Positions 22,018 to 32,879 of a stretch of 64,000 nt of DNA are shown here, in pieces (the stretch's first letter is position 1; the number at the start of each line of letters is the position of its first letter). Location: positions 20,927,568-20,991,567 of the forward strand of contig NC_049991.1 of the NCBI RefSeq assembly GCF_000003815.2. The letters are read 5' to 3'. The DNA comes from Branchiostoma floridae. Its lineage: Eukaryota; Chordata; Leptocardii; Amphioxiformes; Branchiostomatidae. The position numbers were made by a program, and so were the translations under genes. Under the pieces are notes generated by a model that had not been told where the DNA came from, ran no database searches, and saw only the letters and a list, made by a program, of their open reading frames with translations.

Positions 22018-22193
22018 TACTCTCCAAGCAGAGGTTAGGCTCCGGCTTATTTTTCAACGCTCCTCAGTCGTTTTTATCGGGCTTTCTATTTTGTATTGTA
22101 TCTTGTACTGTCAAAACCTTGGCTTGTGGACTTAAATAAAAAAATACAAAATAGAAAGCCCGATAAAAACGACAAAAAAAACGTTAGAAAAAT
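22018..22193. mobile_element. Foldback MITE family 1 (copy D), right end lost
   Basis: Left end as in copy A; the palindromic centre and the start of the right arm are present. The right tip (complement of CTCCAAGCAGAGG) is absent, and the sequence changes to a SINE-like remnant (22200-22240). Confidence 0.75.
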
Positions 22194-22194
22194 G

Positions 22195-22690
22195 GCATCA
22201 TTTTCAAGTCATTTGGGATTCAAACCCGGCACCTCGGGGCTATGAAAAAGAAAGGTTTTCGTCCCAACGCCAGGCAACCTTTCCACTGCCGTGCTCTGTG
22301 GCGCTGTTTACTGTTAGCATTTCATCTCCTATTATATCCCACTTTCAAGGTAATGGGAAAGATAGACTCGTAACTATAACTGTGTCTGGGGTACGGTATC
22401 GGAAATCGAAAACGGAGCTCATTCCGACCCCTCCTTCGACCACCCTTACCTCCTCAACTGAAGTCATTTTTACACCTGGGTGGAGTGAGGAAAGTTGCTT
22501 TCCGTGCCTTTTCAAAGGGCAAAACATCCTGGATTCGAACACAGGACCTCTTGGTTTTGGTTTTAACGCCCGAACCATTACACCAATATGACGCTATAAG
22601 TAGTTACGTTTTTTTCTAACATAACCTTTCCACGGCCGTGCTCTGTGTCGCTGTTTAATGTTAGCATTTCATTTCTTATTACTCGTACAT
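22195..22690 (-). mobile_element. Nested SINE block with ~65-bp direct repeats
   Basis: The segments 22273-22335 and 22619-22682 are near-identical ('cctttccac(t/g)gccgtgctc', 'gttagcatttcat'), 346 bp apart. Between them on the minus strand lies a family S2 SINE (about 22455-22597; B box TGTTCGAATCCAG, body with 'ctttgaaaaggcac'). 22200-22240 carries another B-box-like GGGTTTGAATCCC. The direct repeats probably reflect a tandem duplication of the surrounding repeat. Confidence 0.6.
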
Positions 22691-23400
22691 CCGACTTTGC
22701 AAGTCTTCAGCACCGCGCCCACGCGCAGGCAATAACGTCAAACTGTCTCGCCTTCATAACATCCATAAAGGTTAATTATGGCACAGAATCCGTTATTGAG
22801 CCGACATGTCGTTAGCACGTCTACAAGACATGACATTTTCCGTGCCAGTGTGGGTAAAGCTAAGGGCACAACCCCCTGTACGTGCAAATGCGTACTGTCT
22901 ATGTGCCAAAACGTGGGCAATCTTTTTGGATCCGTTAGTGGTAAGTACGAACTACGTACGAACTCGTAGGGAATCCGAGGGGTTTTGCAGCACACAGACA
23001 CACTGTAAAACTAAATTTACGTGCACGCAAAATTTGTGAGCCGTCGGGCTGCGGATTCGCCCCATACGTGCCAGTATGGACGACACAACTGCCCTGTACA
23101 GCCTGAACGTTTTCAGAAATACATGGCGGACGTGGCCTCCAAAAAAACGTACGGACAAATTGCACGTACGGCATGAAGTTAGCACGTGTATAACACATGA
23201 CATTTCCCGTGCCAGTGTGTGTAAGCCAGGGTTCTAAAACACGTTACCGGCTCGTTTGTACTTCCCGAGACCGAAATTAACTTGGCAACGGCTGAACGGC
23301 GAGGAAAAGGTCAGGAATAGGTCTGGATCTACTTACTGGAGTTTTTTTAAAAACATTTTAACAGGTGAAACTTCGTGAGGAAAGTGCCATGTAGTGACAT
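22691..23400. other. Unassigned stretch with an internal duplication
   Basis: 'tagcacgt(c/g)ta' followed by 'acatgacattt(t/c)c(c)gtgccagtgtg(g/t)gtaa' occurs at 22812-22860 and 23179-23226, about 368 bp apart. The frames in between are short and mutually overlapping. No gene seen. Confidence 0.45.
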
Positions 23401-23416
23401 CGATCGCGAGTTGGCA

Positions 23417-23640
23417 GGGTGTTTGGCCCAGACCCAAGATGCCCTGGGTTCGAATTTTATGACATGCTCCGATGTTGTGCCTTTTGGAAAGGAACCTTAT
23501 ACGAAACTCCTCACTTCACTCCGGTAACATTGGGGTGGTAATATACACCTAGCTTAAGTTAGGGCCGTCCTTCAGATAGGACGTTAAATGGAGGCCCCAA
23601 GAAGTGAGGAAAGTCATCCACATGACTTTCGAAGGCCGGA
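23417..23640 (+). mobile_element. SINE with 'TAGGACGTTAAATGGAGG' tail
   Basis: The plus strand has a tRNA-like stretch with B box GGGTTCGAATTTTA (23447), then 'ttgtgccttttggaaaggaa' and a tail with 'gccgtccttcagataggacg' and TTAAATGGAGGCCCC. A fragment of the same tail is on the minus strand at 45255-45290. Confidence 0.65.
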
Positions 23641-23928
23641 GCGTTAGCAGGGCATGTCAAACTTTAATCTTATTTAAATTGTAAGGAGAAAATACGTCTA
23701 GTACAGTACGCTGCACAGGTCTGCAAGATGCAAGTGTTGTGCAGCGTATACATTAAGGTACATACATAGTACAATAATGCAATAATAATCAAACGAATCA
23801 AAAGAATCAAACCAGGACCTCATAGTTCTGAGCCAAACACAGCACCTTTACGACAAACAAAAGTTACACTTTGCTGAAGTGCTCTATTTGGGAGGTCTTA
23901 ACAAGCGAACTGACTAAACGATTCCCAA

Positions 23929-24377
23929 TTAATGGTCCGGAATAGACCCTTCTCCCGACATCAGTGACCAGGGATTGAGCCGTCGCCTTTAGTTAAGGCG
24001 ATCAAGGAGATCACATCTACAAGACGGTTCGATCCGATCAGGTGATGAGGAGTAAGAAATCCTCACTGTTGTGTTATTTTCGCAGATTTTCAATAACATG
24101 AATATTGCGTATCACGTAAAAAGTAGGACTAAGAAGACGACAAAATATAAGAAAATTTGTCATTTATCTCTGAACGTCGTTGAGTAATCTTCGAACCCCG
24201 CAGTGCCACAACGGTGCCCTAAGTGCATCGAGATACCGCCTTTACTGGTCCGGAATAGACCCTTCTCCCGACATCAGTGACCAGGGATTGAGCCGTCACC
24301 TTTACTTAAGGCGATCAAGGAGATCACATCTCCAAGACGTTTCGATCCGATCAGCTGATGAGGGGCAAGAAATCCGA
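23929..24377 (+). repeat. ~133-bp direct repeats flanking a foldback remnant
   Basis: 23929-24060 and 24244-24377 share about 93% identity over about 130 bp ('ggtccggaatagaccc' ... 'gatcaaggagatcacatct'). The 184 bp in between contain the right half of a family 3 foldback (24080-24234). This looks like a tandem duplication of an S3-type repeat with the foldback inside one copy. Confidence 0.7.
24080..24234. mobile_element. Foldback family 3, half copy
   Basis: Matches the AT-rich centre and right arm of 14997-15233 ('attgcgtatcacgtaaaaag' in complement order, then 'GAACCCCGCAGTGCCACAAC'). The left arm is absent. Confidence 0.6.
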
Positions 24378-24434
24378 TCACGGACTATAAGACGTCCGCC
24401 CCACTACAAGATTGTCTTGTCACGTCTCGGCCTT

Positions 24435-24810
24435 AGTCCAAGTCTTAAGCTGCGATGAAAGTGAAATCGATTCAGTTTCAGCTTATTGAAGAGTTATTCT
24501 TCGACTGGTCGAGACAGAGAAGAGTGACACTTTAATCGCCACACCAATCATTCATGTTTCTGGGATTCACTGACTCTTTGACTCTTTTTTTTCTGCTTTG
24601 GAAAACAAAATATTTATGATTTAAACAGTACGTGGTCTAACGTACTAATGGTTAAAGAAAGTCCCTGTCTTCCTGTGTAGAATTTAAATTTTCCTTCCCA
24701 TTTATCAATCAATTGAAAGTTAGAAATCCATCGCTTGTATTGACCAGCTTTTCCTTCTTTATTCCCTTCACGCATGCCAATGAAAAAGTTGAAGTTGTCC
24801 GTACATCTGT
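24435..24810. other. Unassigned stretch
   Basis: 24470-24540 shares 'cagtttcagctTattgaagag' and 'gacagagaaga' with 39040-39090, a dispersed repeat of unknown class. Nothing else recognised. Confidence 0.4.
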
Positions 24811-24811
24811 G

Positions 24812-25265
24812 CAGATGCTTAGGGGTGGCGCCCATCTCTATTTCGAGTAGCCCTTGGGCCACACATTTGTGCAAGCCACTACAGCAGGGGGCTGGTCCGC
24901 TGGTAGTGATGTGTGTTTAACTCCCATACTCTTTGTCATTATTGCTGAGTGCTAAGCAAGGAAAGCAGCATATACTGTAAATGCAGAAATGTTCGCGGTG
25001 GATTAATGTTCGCGGTTTTCGCGGCGACCACTTCACCGCGAACTTAAAACCACCGCGAACATTTTTCTACTATGGTATTTGACTGCAGTCTATGGTGTAG
25101 CCGTGAACTTAAATCCACCGCGAAAAGTCCCTTTTCCCGTTACCGCGAAATTAAATCCCCGCGAACGTAAATGCATTTACAGTATTTTGGTATGACTCAG
25201 CCGGGAATGGAACTCACGACCTACCAAATGCAAGGGGAACAATCTACCCACTCTGCCATTCCACC
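24812..25265 (-). mobile_element. tRNA-derived SINE (S1) split by a MITE
   Basis: 24812-24974 and 25183-25265 together match the single SINE at 12398-12660. The tRNA-like end on the minus strand has TGGCAGAGTGGGTAGATTG (A box) and GAGTTCCATTCCC (B box). The element at 24975-25182 lies between the two halves with TA on both sides, so it inserted after the SINE did. Confidence 0.8.
24975..25182. mobile_element. 'CTGTAAATGC..CGCGG' MITE, TA target site
   Basis: 208 bp, ends CTGTAAATGCAGAAATGTTC and CATTTACAG inverted, flanked by TA. The interior is a series of 'TTCGCGGT' motifs in both orientations. TA duplication and CTGT/ACAG ends fit the Tc1/mariner/IS630 superfamily. No coding capacity. Relative at 15870-16015; the larger 8763-10102 element has similar ends. 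Confidence 0.8.
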
Positions 25266-26070
25266 GGCTAAACTTCCTACGAATTTCCGCGAACCTGATG
25301 TTACATTGTTGCGGCCCTAGTGTTTTAGAAGGCGAAATTTCCCCTGGTGATCTTTCCATATTATTCAACATGAAACGTAGACTTAAAGGCATTTGACAAC
25401 ACGTATTGAATGTAATCTATCGCCTTCCACTATAGGATAACGTGCTATAATCTCCGGCGTGAAATGAAGTTGCTAAGAGGATTTCTCTGAAAAGTGAAAG
25501 TAATCTATATAAGTGAAAGTGACCCATTGTACGATGAACGCCAACCTTTCCCTGAAGTACGAAAGGTTGAAACAACTTTTGGGCACTTCTTTTTTTCATT
25601 GTTCAATGCTATGCATGAGGAGATAAATGATAATCTGACAACAAAACAACACAAATCACCACACAATGGCAAACATAAATCTTGAGATCATAATGTTTGT
25701 TTGTTCGCTCATAATCTCTGATGGTAAAATATATCATGGACTTACCAGTCTTCCAGTCTTCCTGGAGCTCTTTTCTAACACTGCATACAGACGTGAACAC
25801 ACTTCAAGATTAGCACACCTTAAACGACCTGAGATAAAATCACAACTAATGAATGAATGCATGAATGAATTTCCTTGCTCGACAAGTACAATTTATGGCA
25901 TCAATAACAAAGCGATCATTAGAATGTAATTAGCTGGGAAACCAACCATTAAAGTGTAAATCTTGTATATCAATATATGACCTAAATGCAGCAATGTACT
26001 TCTTTACCTATTGTTAATTTTCAGGAACTGTGGCCCGTAAAGACCACATGGGTAAATGTGTACATTAAAA
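25266..26070. other. Unassigned AT-rich stretch
   Basis: No gene recognised. A (GAATGAAT)-like short repeat is at 25850-25870. Confidence 0.35.
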
Positions 26071-26074
26071 GAAC

Positions 26075-26560
26075 AATAAAAATGCATTTCTTTTGCCTAT
26101 TTTCTTCCTAAAGCAACTTACCAGATTAAACAACTATACATTAGAATAAATGAGTACAGTGGGTCGTGCCTTCTAGTCACTGTTAAACGAAGAATAGCAG
26201 AAAGACACAAAAGCAAGGCTAAAAATGTTTCCATTTTTAAAATATTTTTAATAACGAATGAACTGCCCACCACGAGCAAAAGCTATACATAATCGAGTCT
26301 GGGATCTTTTGCATCAAAATATGATAAAAATGCAGCATTTCATTTGTCTATTTCTTCCTAAAGCAACTCAACAAATTTAACGAATATACAACTATATATT
26401 CTGTACAAAAAGTCGTTCGTTCTAGTCACTGTTAAACGAGGAATAACAAAAAAAGACACATAAACAGGACTAAAAATGGTTCAATTTTGTTTTTCATTTC
26501 ACTAATAACAAATGAGTTGTCTATCACAAGTGAAAGCTCTAATCGAGTCAGGATCTGTTT
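26075..26560 (+). repeat. Two-unit tandem duplication, ~245 bp
   Basis: 26095-26310 and 26340-26555 share 'tttcttcctaaagcaact', 'tctagtcactgttaaacga', 'aggctaaaaatg' / 'aggactaaaaatgg' and 'ataatcgagtc' in the same order, about 80% identity. Confidence 0.75.
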
Positions 26561-26752
26561 GGTCCCAGGAGGCCACTTATGGGATTGCCGGCCTTCTAAT
26601 GAAGCCACGGATCTTTAGGGAGAAGCTCGTGCTTAATGGCGTTTAATTGTACAGGCGTGGGCGCGCGGTGACTCGCAGAGGAGAGTAGCCAGCAAAGGTA
26701 GGAACCGGCCATGCGCTGTTATTTGTTCCTAACTACACTACAGCCAAATGCT

Positions 26753-27035
26753 GCGTAACACATCAGCTTTTTAAATCCGTTTCTGCATAACCAGCATGAA
26801 CTCTAAAATGTAACACACCGGCTTTCATATCTGTATATTTTGTATTTGTATAGTCGGTATAATCGCCCTTAAAACGACAAAGCACACCAGCTTCTGTATC
26901 TGTATCTATATAGCCGGTATAACCGCCCTTGAAACGGCGAAACGCACCAGCTTCTGTATCTGTATAGCCTGGATAACCGCCTTTCGGCGTAACACACCAG
27001 CTTCTGTATCGGTTTTTCTATAGCCGGTATAAACT
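26753..27035 (+). repeat. Minisatellite, ~60 bp, about five units
   Basis: Units contain 'ACACCAGCTTCTGTATCTGT' followed by 'atagccggtataaccgccc'. The first unit is decayed and the fourth shortened. A reverse-strand frame through it is a repeat product. Confidence 0.8.
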
Positions 27036-27740
27036 TGTTTTTTTCTAGTGTTGTCAATTAAGAAAGATCTAAGAAAGTATCAGAAAGGTCTAACTGTGAG
27101 AGTAACTCACCACTGTGAGTTCTATTAAATTGGAAGGTGGACCGCCTGTGAGTCATGCGTGCCACTCGTCTTTATGGTTTGGCACGACTCTGTGTCGAGT
27201 TCTGTCCAGGGTTTCTCTCCTCTGTGGGGTGTTTGATTAAAAACTGTGGGCGGTCAGGTTTTTACGCACGGTGCCGAGAGCCTTCGTGATTCTACGTCAT
27301 TAGCGCTGGCTTGTTAAAGTGTGACTTTATTAGTGTAAAGTGTATCGGGACACTCTTTGTAACAACAGGCTTAGGTCCAGGGTTTCTCACCACTGTGGGG
27401 TGTTTAATTAAACACTGTGGGCGGCCGGACTGCCACGCACGGTGCCGCGATCCTTCGTGATTCCACATCAAGCGCTCGCTTGTCAAAGTGTGACTTTATT
27501 AGTGTACAGGGACGCTATGGGTTACAACAGGTCAGGGCTCAGGGTTAATCACCGCTGTGAGTTTTAGTCAGACGTCAGTGTGATCTACAGACCATGACGT
27601 GCTGTTTGTCTAACTGAATCTGTGTGTGCAACAAGAGGTCAGGGCTCAGGATTCTCACCGCTGTGAGTTTTCGTCAGGAACCGGTGTGAGATCTACCAAA
27701 CATCGTGTTGTTTTCTGACTGAGTCTACTGGCTTATCACG
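27036..27740 (+). repeat. Precursor-like units of the 40-bp family, long form
   Basis: 27205-27370 and 27374-27530 are two ~167 bp units beginning GTCCAGGGTTTCTC(A/T)CC and containing 'actgtgggcgg', 'acgcacggtgccg' and 'gtgtgactttattagtgta'. They are followed by ~95-110 bp units at about 27533, 27640 and 27730 of the form 'caggtcagggctcagg(gtt)', then 'ctcaccgctgtgagtttt'. These contain the full 40-bp sequence plus extra spacers, and look like the source from which the short array condensed. Confidence 0.65.
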
Positions 27741-29929
27741 GCAACTCACCGCTGTGTGTAAGAACAGTTCAGGGTTCAGGGTTACTCACCGCTGTATGTA
27801 ACAACGGGTCAGGGTTCAGGGTTACTCACCGCTGTATGTAACAACGGGTCAGGGTTCAGGGTTACTCACCGCTGTGTGTAACAACAGGTCAGGGTTCAGG
27901 GTTACTCACCGCTGTATGTAACAACGGGTCAGGGTTCAGGGTTACTCACCGCTGTGTGTAACAACAGGTCAGGGATACTCACTGCTGTGTGTAACAACAG
28001 GTCAGGGTTACTCACCGCTGTGTGTAACATCGGGTCAGGGTTCAGAGTTACTCACCGCTGTGTGTAACAACGGGTCAGGGTTCAGAGTTACTCACCGCTG
28101 TGTGTAACAACAGGTCAGGGTTCAGGGTTACTCACCGCTGTGTGTAACAACAGGTCAGGGTTCAGGGTTACTCACCGCTGTGTGTAACAACAGGTCAGGG
28201 TTCAGGGTTACTCACCGCTGTGTGTAACAACGGGTCAGGGTTCAGGGTTACTCACCGCTGTGTGTAACAACAGGTCAGGGTTCAGGGTTACTCACCGCTG
28301 TGTGTAACAACAGGTCAGGGTTCAGGGTTACTCATCGCTGTGTGTAAGAACAGGTCAGGGTTCAGGGTTACTCACCGCCGTGTGTAACAACAGGTCAGGG
28401 CTCAGGGTTACTCACCGCTGTGTGTCACAACAGGTCAGGGTTCAGAGTTACTCACCGCTGTGTGTAACAACAGGTCAGTGTTCAGGGTTACTCACCGCTG
28501 TGTGTAACAACAGGTCAGGGTTCATGGTTACTCACCGTTGTGTGTAGCAACAGGTCAGGGTTCAGGGTTTCTCACCGCTGTGTGTAACAACAGGTCAGGT
28601 TCAGATTACTCACCGCTGTGTGTACAACAGTCAGGTTCANNNNNNNNNNNNNNNNNNNNNNNNNNNNNNNNNNNNNNNNNNNNNNNNNNNNNNNNNNNNN
28701 NNNNNNNNNNNNNNNNNNNNNNNNNNNNNNNNNNNNNNNAGAACAGGTCATGGTTCAGGGTTACTCACCGCTGTGTGTAAGAACAGGTCAGGGTTACTCA
28801 CCGGTGTGTGTAACAACAGGTCATGGTTCAGAGTTACTCACCGCTGTGTGTAACAACAGGTCAGGGTTCAGAGTTACTCACCGCTGTGTGTAACAACAGG
28901 TCAGGGTTCAGGGTTACTCACCGCTGTGTGTAACAACAGGTCAGGGTTCAGGGTTTCTCACCGCTGTGTGTAACAACAGGTCAGGGTTCAGGGTTTCTCA
29001 CCGCTGTGTGTAAGAACAGGTCAGGGTTCAGGGTTACTCACCGCTGTGTGTAAGAACAGGTCATGGTTCAGAGTTACTTACCGCTGTGTGTAACAACAGG
29101 TCAGGGTTCAGGGTTACTCACCGCTGTGTGTAACAACAGGTCATGGTTCAGAGTTACTTACCGCTGTGTGTAACAACAGGTCAGGGTTCAGAGTTACTCA
29201 CCGCTGTGTGTAAGAACAGGTCATGGTTCAGGGTTACTCACCGCTGTGTGTAACAACAGGTCAGGGTTCAGGGTTACTCACCGCTGTGTGTAACAACAGG
29301 TCATGGTTCAGAGTTACTCACCGCTGTGTGTAACAACAGGTCAGGGTTCCTAGTTACTCACCGCTGTGTGTAAGAACAGGTCAGGGTTCATGATTACTCA
29401 CCGCTGTGTGTAAAAACAGGTCAGGGTTCAGAGTTACTCACCGCTGTGTGTAACAACAGGTCAGTGTTCAGGGTTACTCACCGCTGTGTGTAACAACAGG
29501 TCAGGGTTCATGGTTACTCACCGTTGTGTGTAGCAACAGGTCAGGGTTCAGGGTTTCTCACCGCTGTGTGTAACAACAGGTCAGGGTTCAGGGTTACTCA
29601 CCGCTGTGTGTCACAACAGGTCAGGGTTCAGGGTTACTCACCGCTGTGTGTGACAACAGGTCAGGGTTCAGGGTTACTCACCGCTGTGTGTCACAACAGG
29701 TCAGGGTTCAGGGTTACTCACCGCTGTGTGTCACAACAGGTCAGGGTTCAGGGTTACTCACCGCTGTGTGTAACAGCAGGTCAGGGTCCAGGGTTACTCA
29801 CCGCTGTGTGTAACAGCAGGTCAGGGTCCAGGGTTACTCACCGCTGTGTGTAACAGCAGGTCAGGGTCCAGGGTTACTCACCGCTGTGTGTAACAACAGG
29901 TCAGGGTTCAGGGTTACTCACCGCTGTGT
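27741..29929 (+). repeat. 40-bp tandem array, about 54 units, DR1 motif in each
   Basis: Unit: GGGTTACTCACCGCTGTGTG then TAACAACAGGTCAGGGTTCA. The period is 40 bp throughout, except for shortened 22-30 bp units near 27965-28020 and 28780. Each unit carries AGGTCAGGGTTCA, i.e. AGGTCA-G-GGTTCA, a DR1 arrangement of nuclear-receptor half-sites. A 100-N gap lies at 28640-28739; the last 50 bases before it have lost single bases from doubled letters, a sign of poor read ends. Plus-strand frames through the array are repeat products (40 bp is not a multiple of three). Confidence 0.97.
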
Positions 29930-30740
29930 CATGATTTCTGGTACGGAAGACATGATGAAGTCTTGATTCCGGGAACGAACAAGGCTGATGAAGTCTTCCG
30001 GGAAACTAAGAACTGTCCATATAAGACATCCATCTTAGTAAGGAGTCGGTGAGAAATGGGGCAATTTCAGTAATGCGGAAACTTTGTTGAGTAGAGAAAT
30101 AGCCCTGAAGGAAAATAGCTCCCAGCCCAGCCATCAACTAACCGTAGTACATGTATACGGCTGCGCGATAATCCGGCAGAATGTGGACACTGAAAGTATA
30201 GTTTACACTTGTGGGGTTTAGTTGAGGCTGTGATTTAGATACCAAGGTAGCGAATCTTACCCGATGGTACTGACTAATGTAGCCAAGCGCTCTAATCTAT
30301 CGCCTTTTCTGGAGTCAGAGGGTCCCTCACCGCTGTGAATCTCAAGCAAAGTTATAACCACCGCTTCTTCATTCTCAAGGGAACTGTGATACTGTCTAGG
30401 CGATCTCTGCAGACTACACATTGGGCCTACCCCCTTGCTGTAGATACCATTTAGACGCCGTAGATTCTATCATAGACAGTATATATGTAATATGTAATAG
30501 TCTTAATGTGCTGATTGTCTCTGGGCTAGCCATTTGCAACAGGCTAGTTCGACATCTCTGGTTGTGCGTGCTGAACAGCCAACTCAAGAAGTAGATGGCA
30601 TGACGGATCCTAAGTTAAAAGGTACCTCAATGGAGAGTGGCGTCGTTGCATTATAAACTGATTTTGTTATACTTGACTTCATAATTGGAATTTCATGCAA
30701 CAGTGCGAGCAAATCAAGACAACAAAACACACAGAGCGTA
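29930..30740. other. Unassigned stretch after the 40-bp array
   Basis: One isolated motif copy, GGTCCCTCACCGCTGTGAAT, at 30321. No gene seen. Confidence 0.4.
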
Positions 30741-30744
30741 AAAA

Positions 30745-32130
30745 AAAATCGTTTTTTTATCCATAAGATTTGTTGAGCGCTCTGTCAAGACGCTCGACCG
30801 CAGTGACTGCGCCATCGTGCCGCAACTTAAGTGAGATATCCCGTTTAGGGTTACGACCGACGTAGACATGTAGATTTACGCCCGTCTAAAATTGTGGCGG
30901 TCCTTCACCAGTGTGGGTTTTAATGGGTGCTGTAAACCAATCCTAGCACACGTTGACGCAGACATGTTTGCACTTTAAAATTAATGTTACCTTGATCATT
31001 AAAGGATCTATCAATACTGTAAAAGTATAATTTAGGCAACGTGAAGGTTGCTGATAACAAGTGGAAGTCACATTTCCAGAGACAGACCTACGCGCGCCTA
31101 GAAATGGGACGGCATTCAGCAGTGTGGGTTTTAATGGAAGCTATGGTGACAACGTGTGTTATTAACGAAGTCAAGGCCGAAGACTGATGGTATGTACAGT
31201 CTCATAGTAAGAGTAAAGTTATGGAGTTCAGAGCACCAATTTCTAATCAAGCATAAGTTGCTATGTTTAGTTTGCTGGTTTGACTTCTTCTTCAAGGACT
31301 GTAGATTGAATGTTAAATGTCCCACGTTCTGCAAAATTTGTGGTTTTGTGATTTTAGAAGGAACGTAGACTTTTGTGATCTTGTATATAAAAAGTTGAAA
31401 GCTCTGTGACGCTGTGGAAGTTGTTAAAAATAATGTTTCTTTCAGTCTCGTAGTGAGTTCACTGACTGGTAAAATGTAATTCTTTTTCCACTGCATTCAT
31501 TGAGCAATATTTCCATACTCTCTCGTGAACAGGTAGATTTTATAGTTCTTACCGAGCCATGTGGAGCTTAATTAAGATCACAGACTGACGCAGGTAGACG
31601 TGTTTGCACTTTAGAACTGATGATTCGGTGAGATTTTAAGTGTCTATTAGTTTATGAAAGTATAATTTAGGCAACGTAAAGATAGTATGACGACGTATTC
31701 TGCATTTATGCATACATGTACAGGCCAGTGACAGGCCTTAGGGGCATGTTCTGGCATGACGCACCAGTCACGACACACGAGTCAGGGGTAGGAGGAACCC
31801 TTGCATCCTTGGTCGGAAGTCCTCCAAGGAGACGGAAACTCCAAATAACAAACCTGCATCTGCTGGAGCTGTCTCACACGTTGCATACGGTTGCCCCTGT
31901 GAGACTTAGTGCTCCAATAGACGAGAGGGTGGAGAAGGAATTGCACACCATAAAAAGTCATGTGCAGGTCAGGCAAACAGGCAAATGCCTGTCTGCTTCC
32001 TCATCGGTCAAATCGACATGAGAATTAAAAAAAATATAAAAAAATACATCTACGAATGACACAAACCATCATACGTTTGTGAAAGTTAGACACATCCATG
32101 TAGTCAATATTCATTTACAATTCAATCTCT
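30745..32130. other. Stretch with sparse motif copies and an old duplication
   Basis: Single motif copies occur at 30900 (GGTCCTTCACCAGTGTGGGT, then TTTAATGG) and 31112 (ATTCAGCAGTGTGGGTTTTA). 30960-31055 and 31590-31690 share 'gtttgcacttta' and 'aaagtataatttaggcaacgt' about 630 bp apart. 30761-30805 reappears inverted at 34250-34300 ('tttgttgag(c/t)gctctgtcaa'). The 101-residue frame at 31716-32021 has no recognisable domain. Confidence 0.45.
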
Positions 32131-32136
32131 ACAACT

Positions 32137-32300
32137 GTATTTTTCCGGACGTTTCGAGTTTCACTCTTCTTCAGCATTTACTAGAATGAACTGGCAAAAC
32201 GATTCCTCACGAGAACAGCTAACTAGCCAGCTGTCAGTTCATTCTAGTGATGCTGAAGAAAAGATATGGATGTCACTCGAAACGTCCGGATAAATCTCTA
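32137..32300. repeat. Inverted pair of 'CTGAAGA..GAAACGTCCGG' hairpin repeats
   Basis: The left arm (32144-32193, minus) and right arm (32234-32290, plus) are inverted copies: TTCCGGACGTTTCGAGT...CTTCTTCAGCATTTACTAGA against TCTAGTGATGCTGAAGAA...CACTCGAAACGTCCGG. In the left copy GAGT/ACTC forms the inner stem. The pair makes a large foldback with a ~40 nt loop. Confidence 0.75.
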
Positions 32301-32879
32301 TTCTTTATCTAGCAATAGTGAGAATTATGTTTAGTGCCCAGAAGTGGCCAGTGGCCTTGCACTGAGTAAACTCGTTTAAAAAAATTGAAAGACATGGGGA
32401 ACGAAAGAGCGACTCAGCGATTTACATATCACATAGCACTGGCACTGTGCTGGCAACTTTCCAGTGTGGTTTTCAATTACAGCATGTAGTTCAGATAGCA
32501 TCGTGGTGTCCGTGTGCGTCTGGAGCTTCGTGGTCCCTCTCCGCTGTGAGTCTTAATTACAGATCCAGACGGTCATTAGTATGGAATACAGACACACGCT
32601 GATGGAGGCAGACTGCCTGGTGGTTACTCACCACTGTGTGTTCTCAGGGAATATAACGGGAATGATGATTTAGACTTACACAAGTCTTTGCCCATGCTAC
32701 AGTCGTATTGGGGTCATCTGAGTCGAATGGCAGCCGCTCCAAACCCTTGCAGCAGTAGTATTGATGTAGTATTGAATCTTAAATGTACTACTAAATGTAG
32801 TTATGGACTGCGCCGTCCACTAGTACTGGTTTGCCTGCTTTTGACGGTAAAATAAAATACGTGTGGGTCTGACTTTGGT
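32301..32879. other. Stretch with isolated motif copies
   Basis: Motif copies at 32528 (GGTCCCTCTCCGCTGTGAGT) and 32623 (GGTTACTCACCACTGTGTGT). No gene seen. Confidence 0.4.

Noticed and set aside
27741-29929. CRISPR-like array
   Set aside because: Units are directly adjacent and nearly identical over their full 40 bp; there are no unique spacers, and the context is eukaryotic.
27741-29929. Protein-coding repeat (frames of 77-109 residues)
   Set aside because: 40-bp units shift the frame at every repeat, and the frame stays open only because the unit lacks stops in some registers.
27741-29929. Interstitial telomere repeat (GGGTTCAGGGTTA)
   Set aside because: Resemblance to TTAGGG is limited to two short stretches inside a 40-bp unit.
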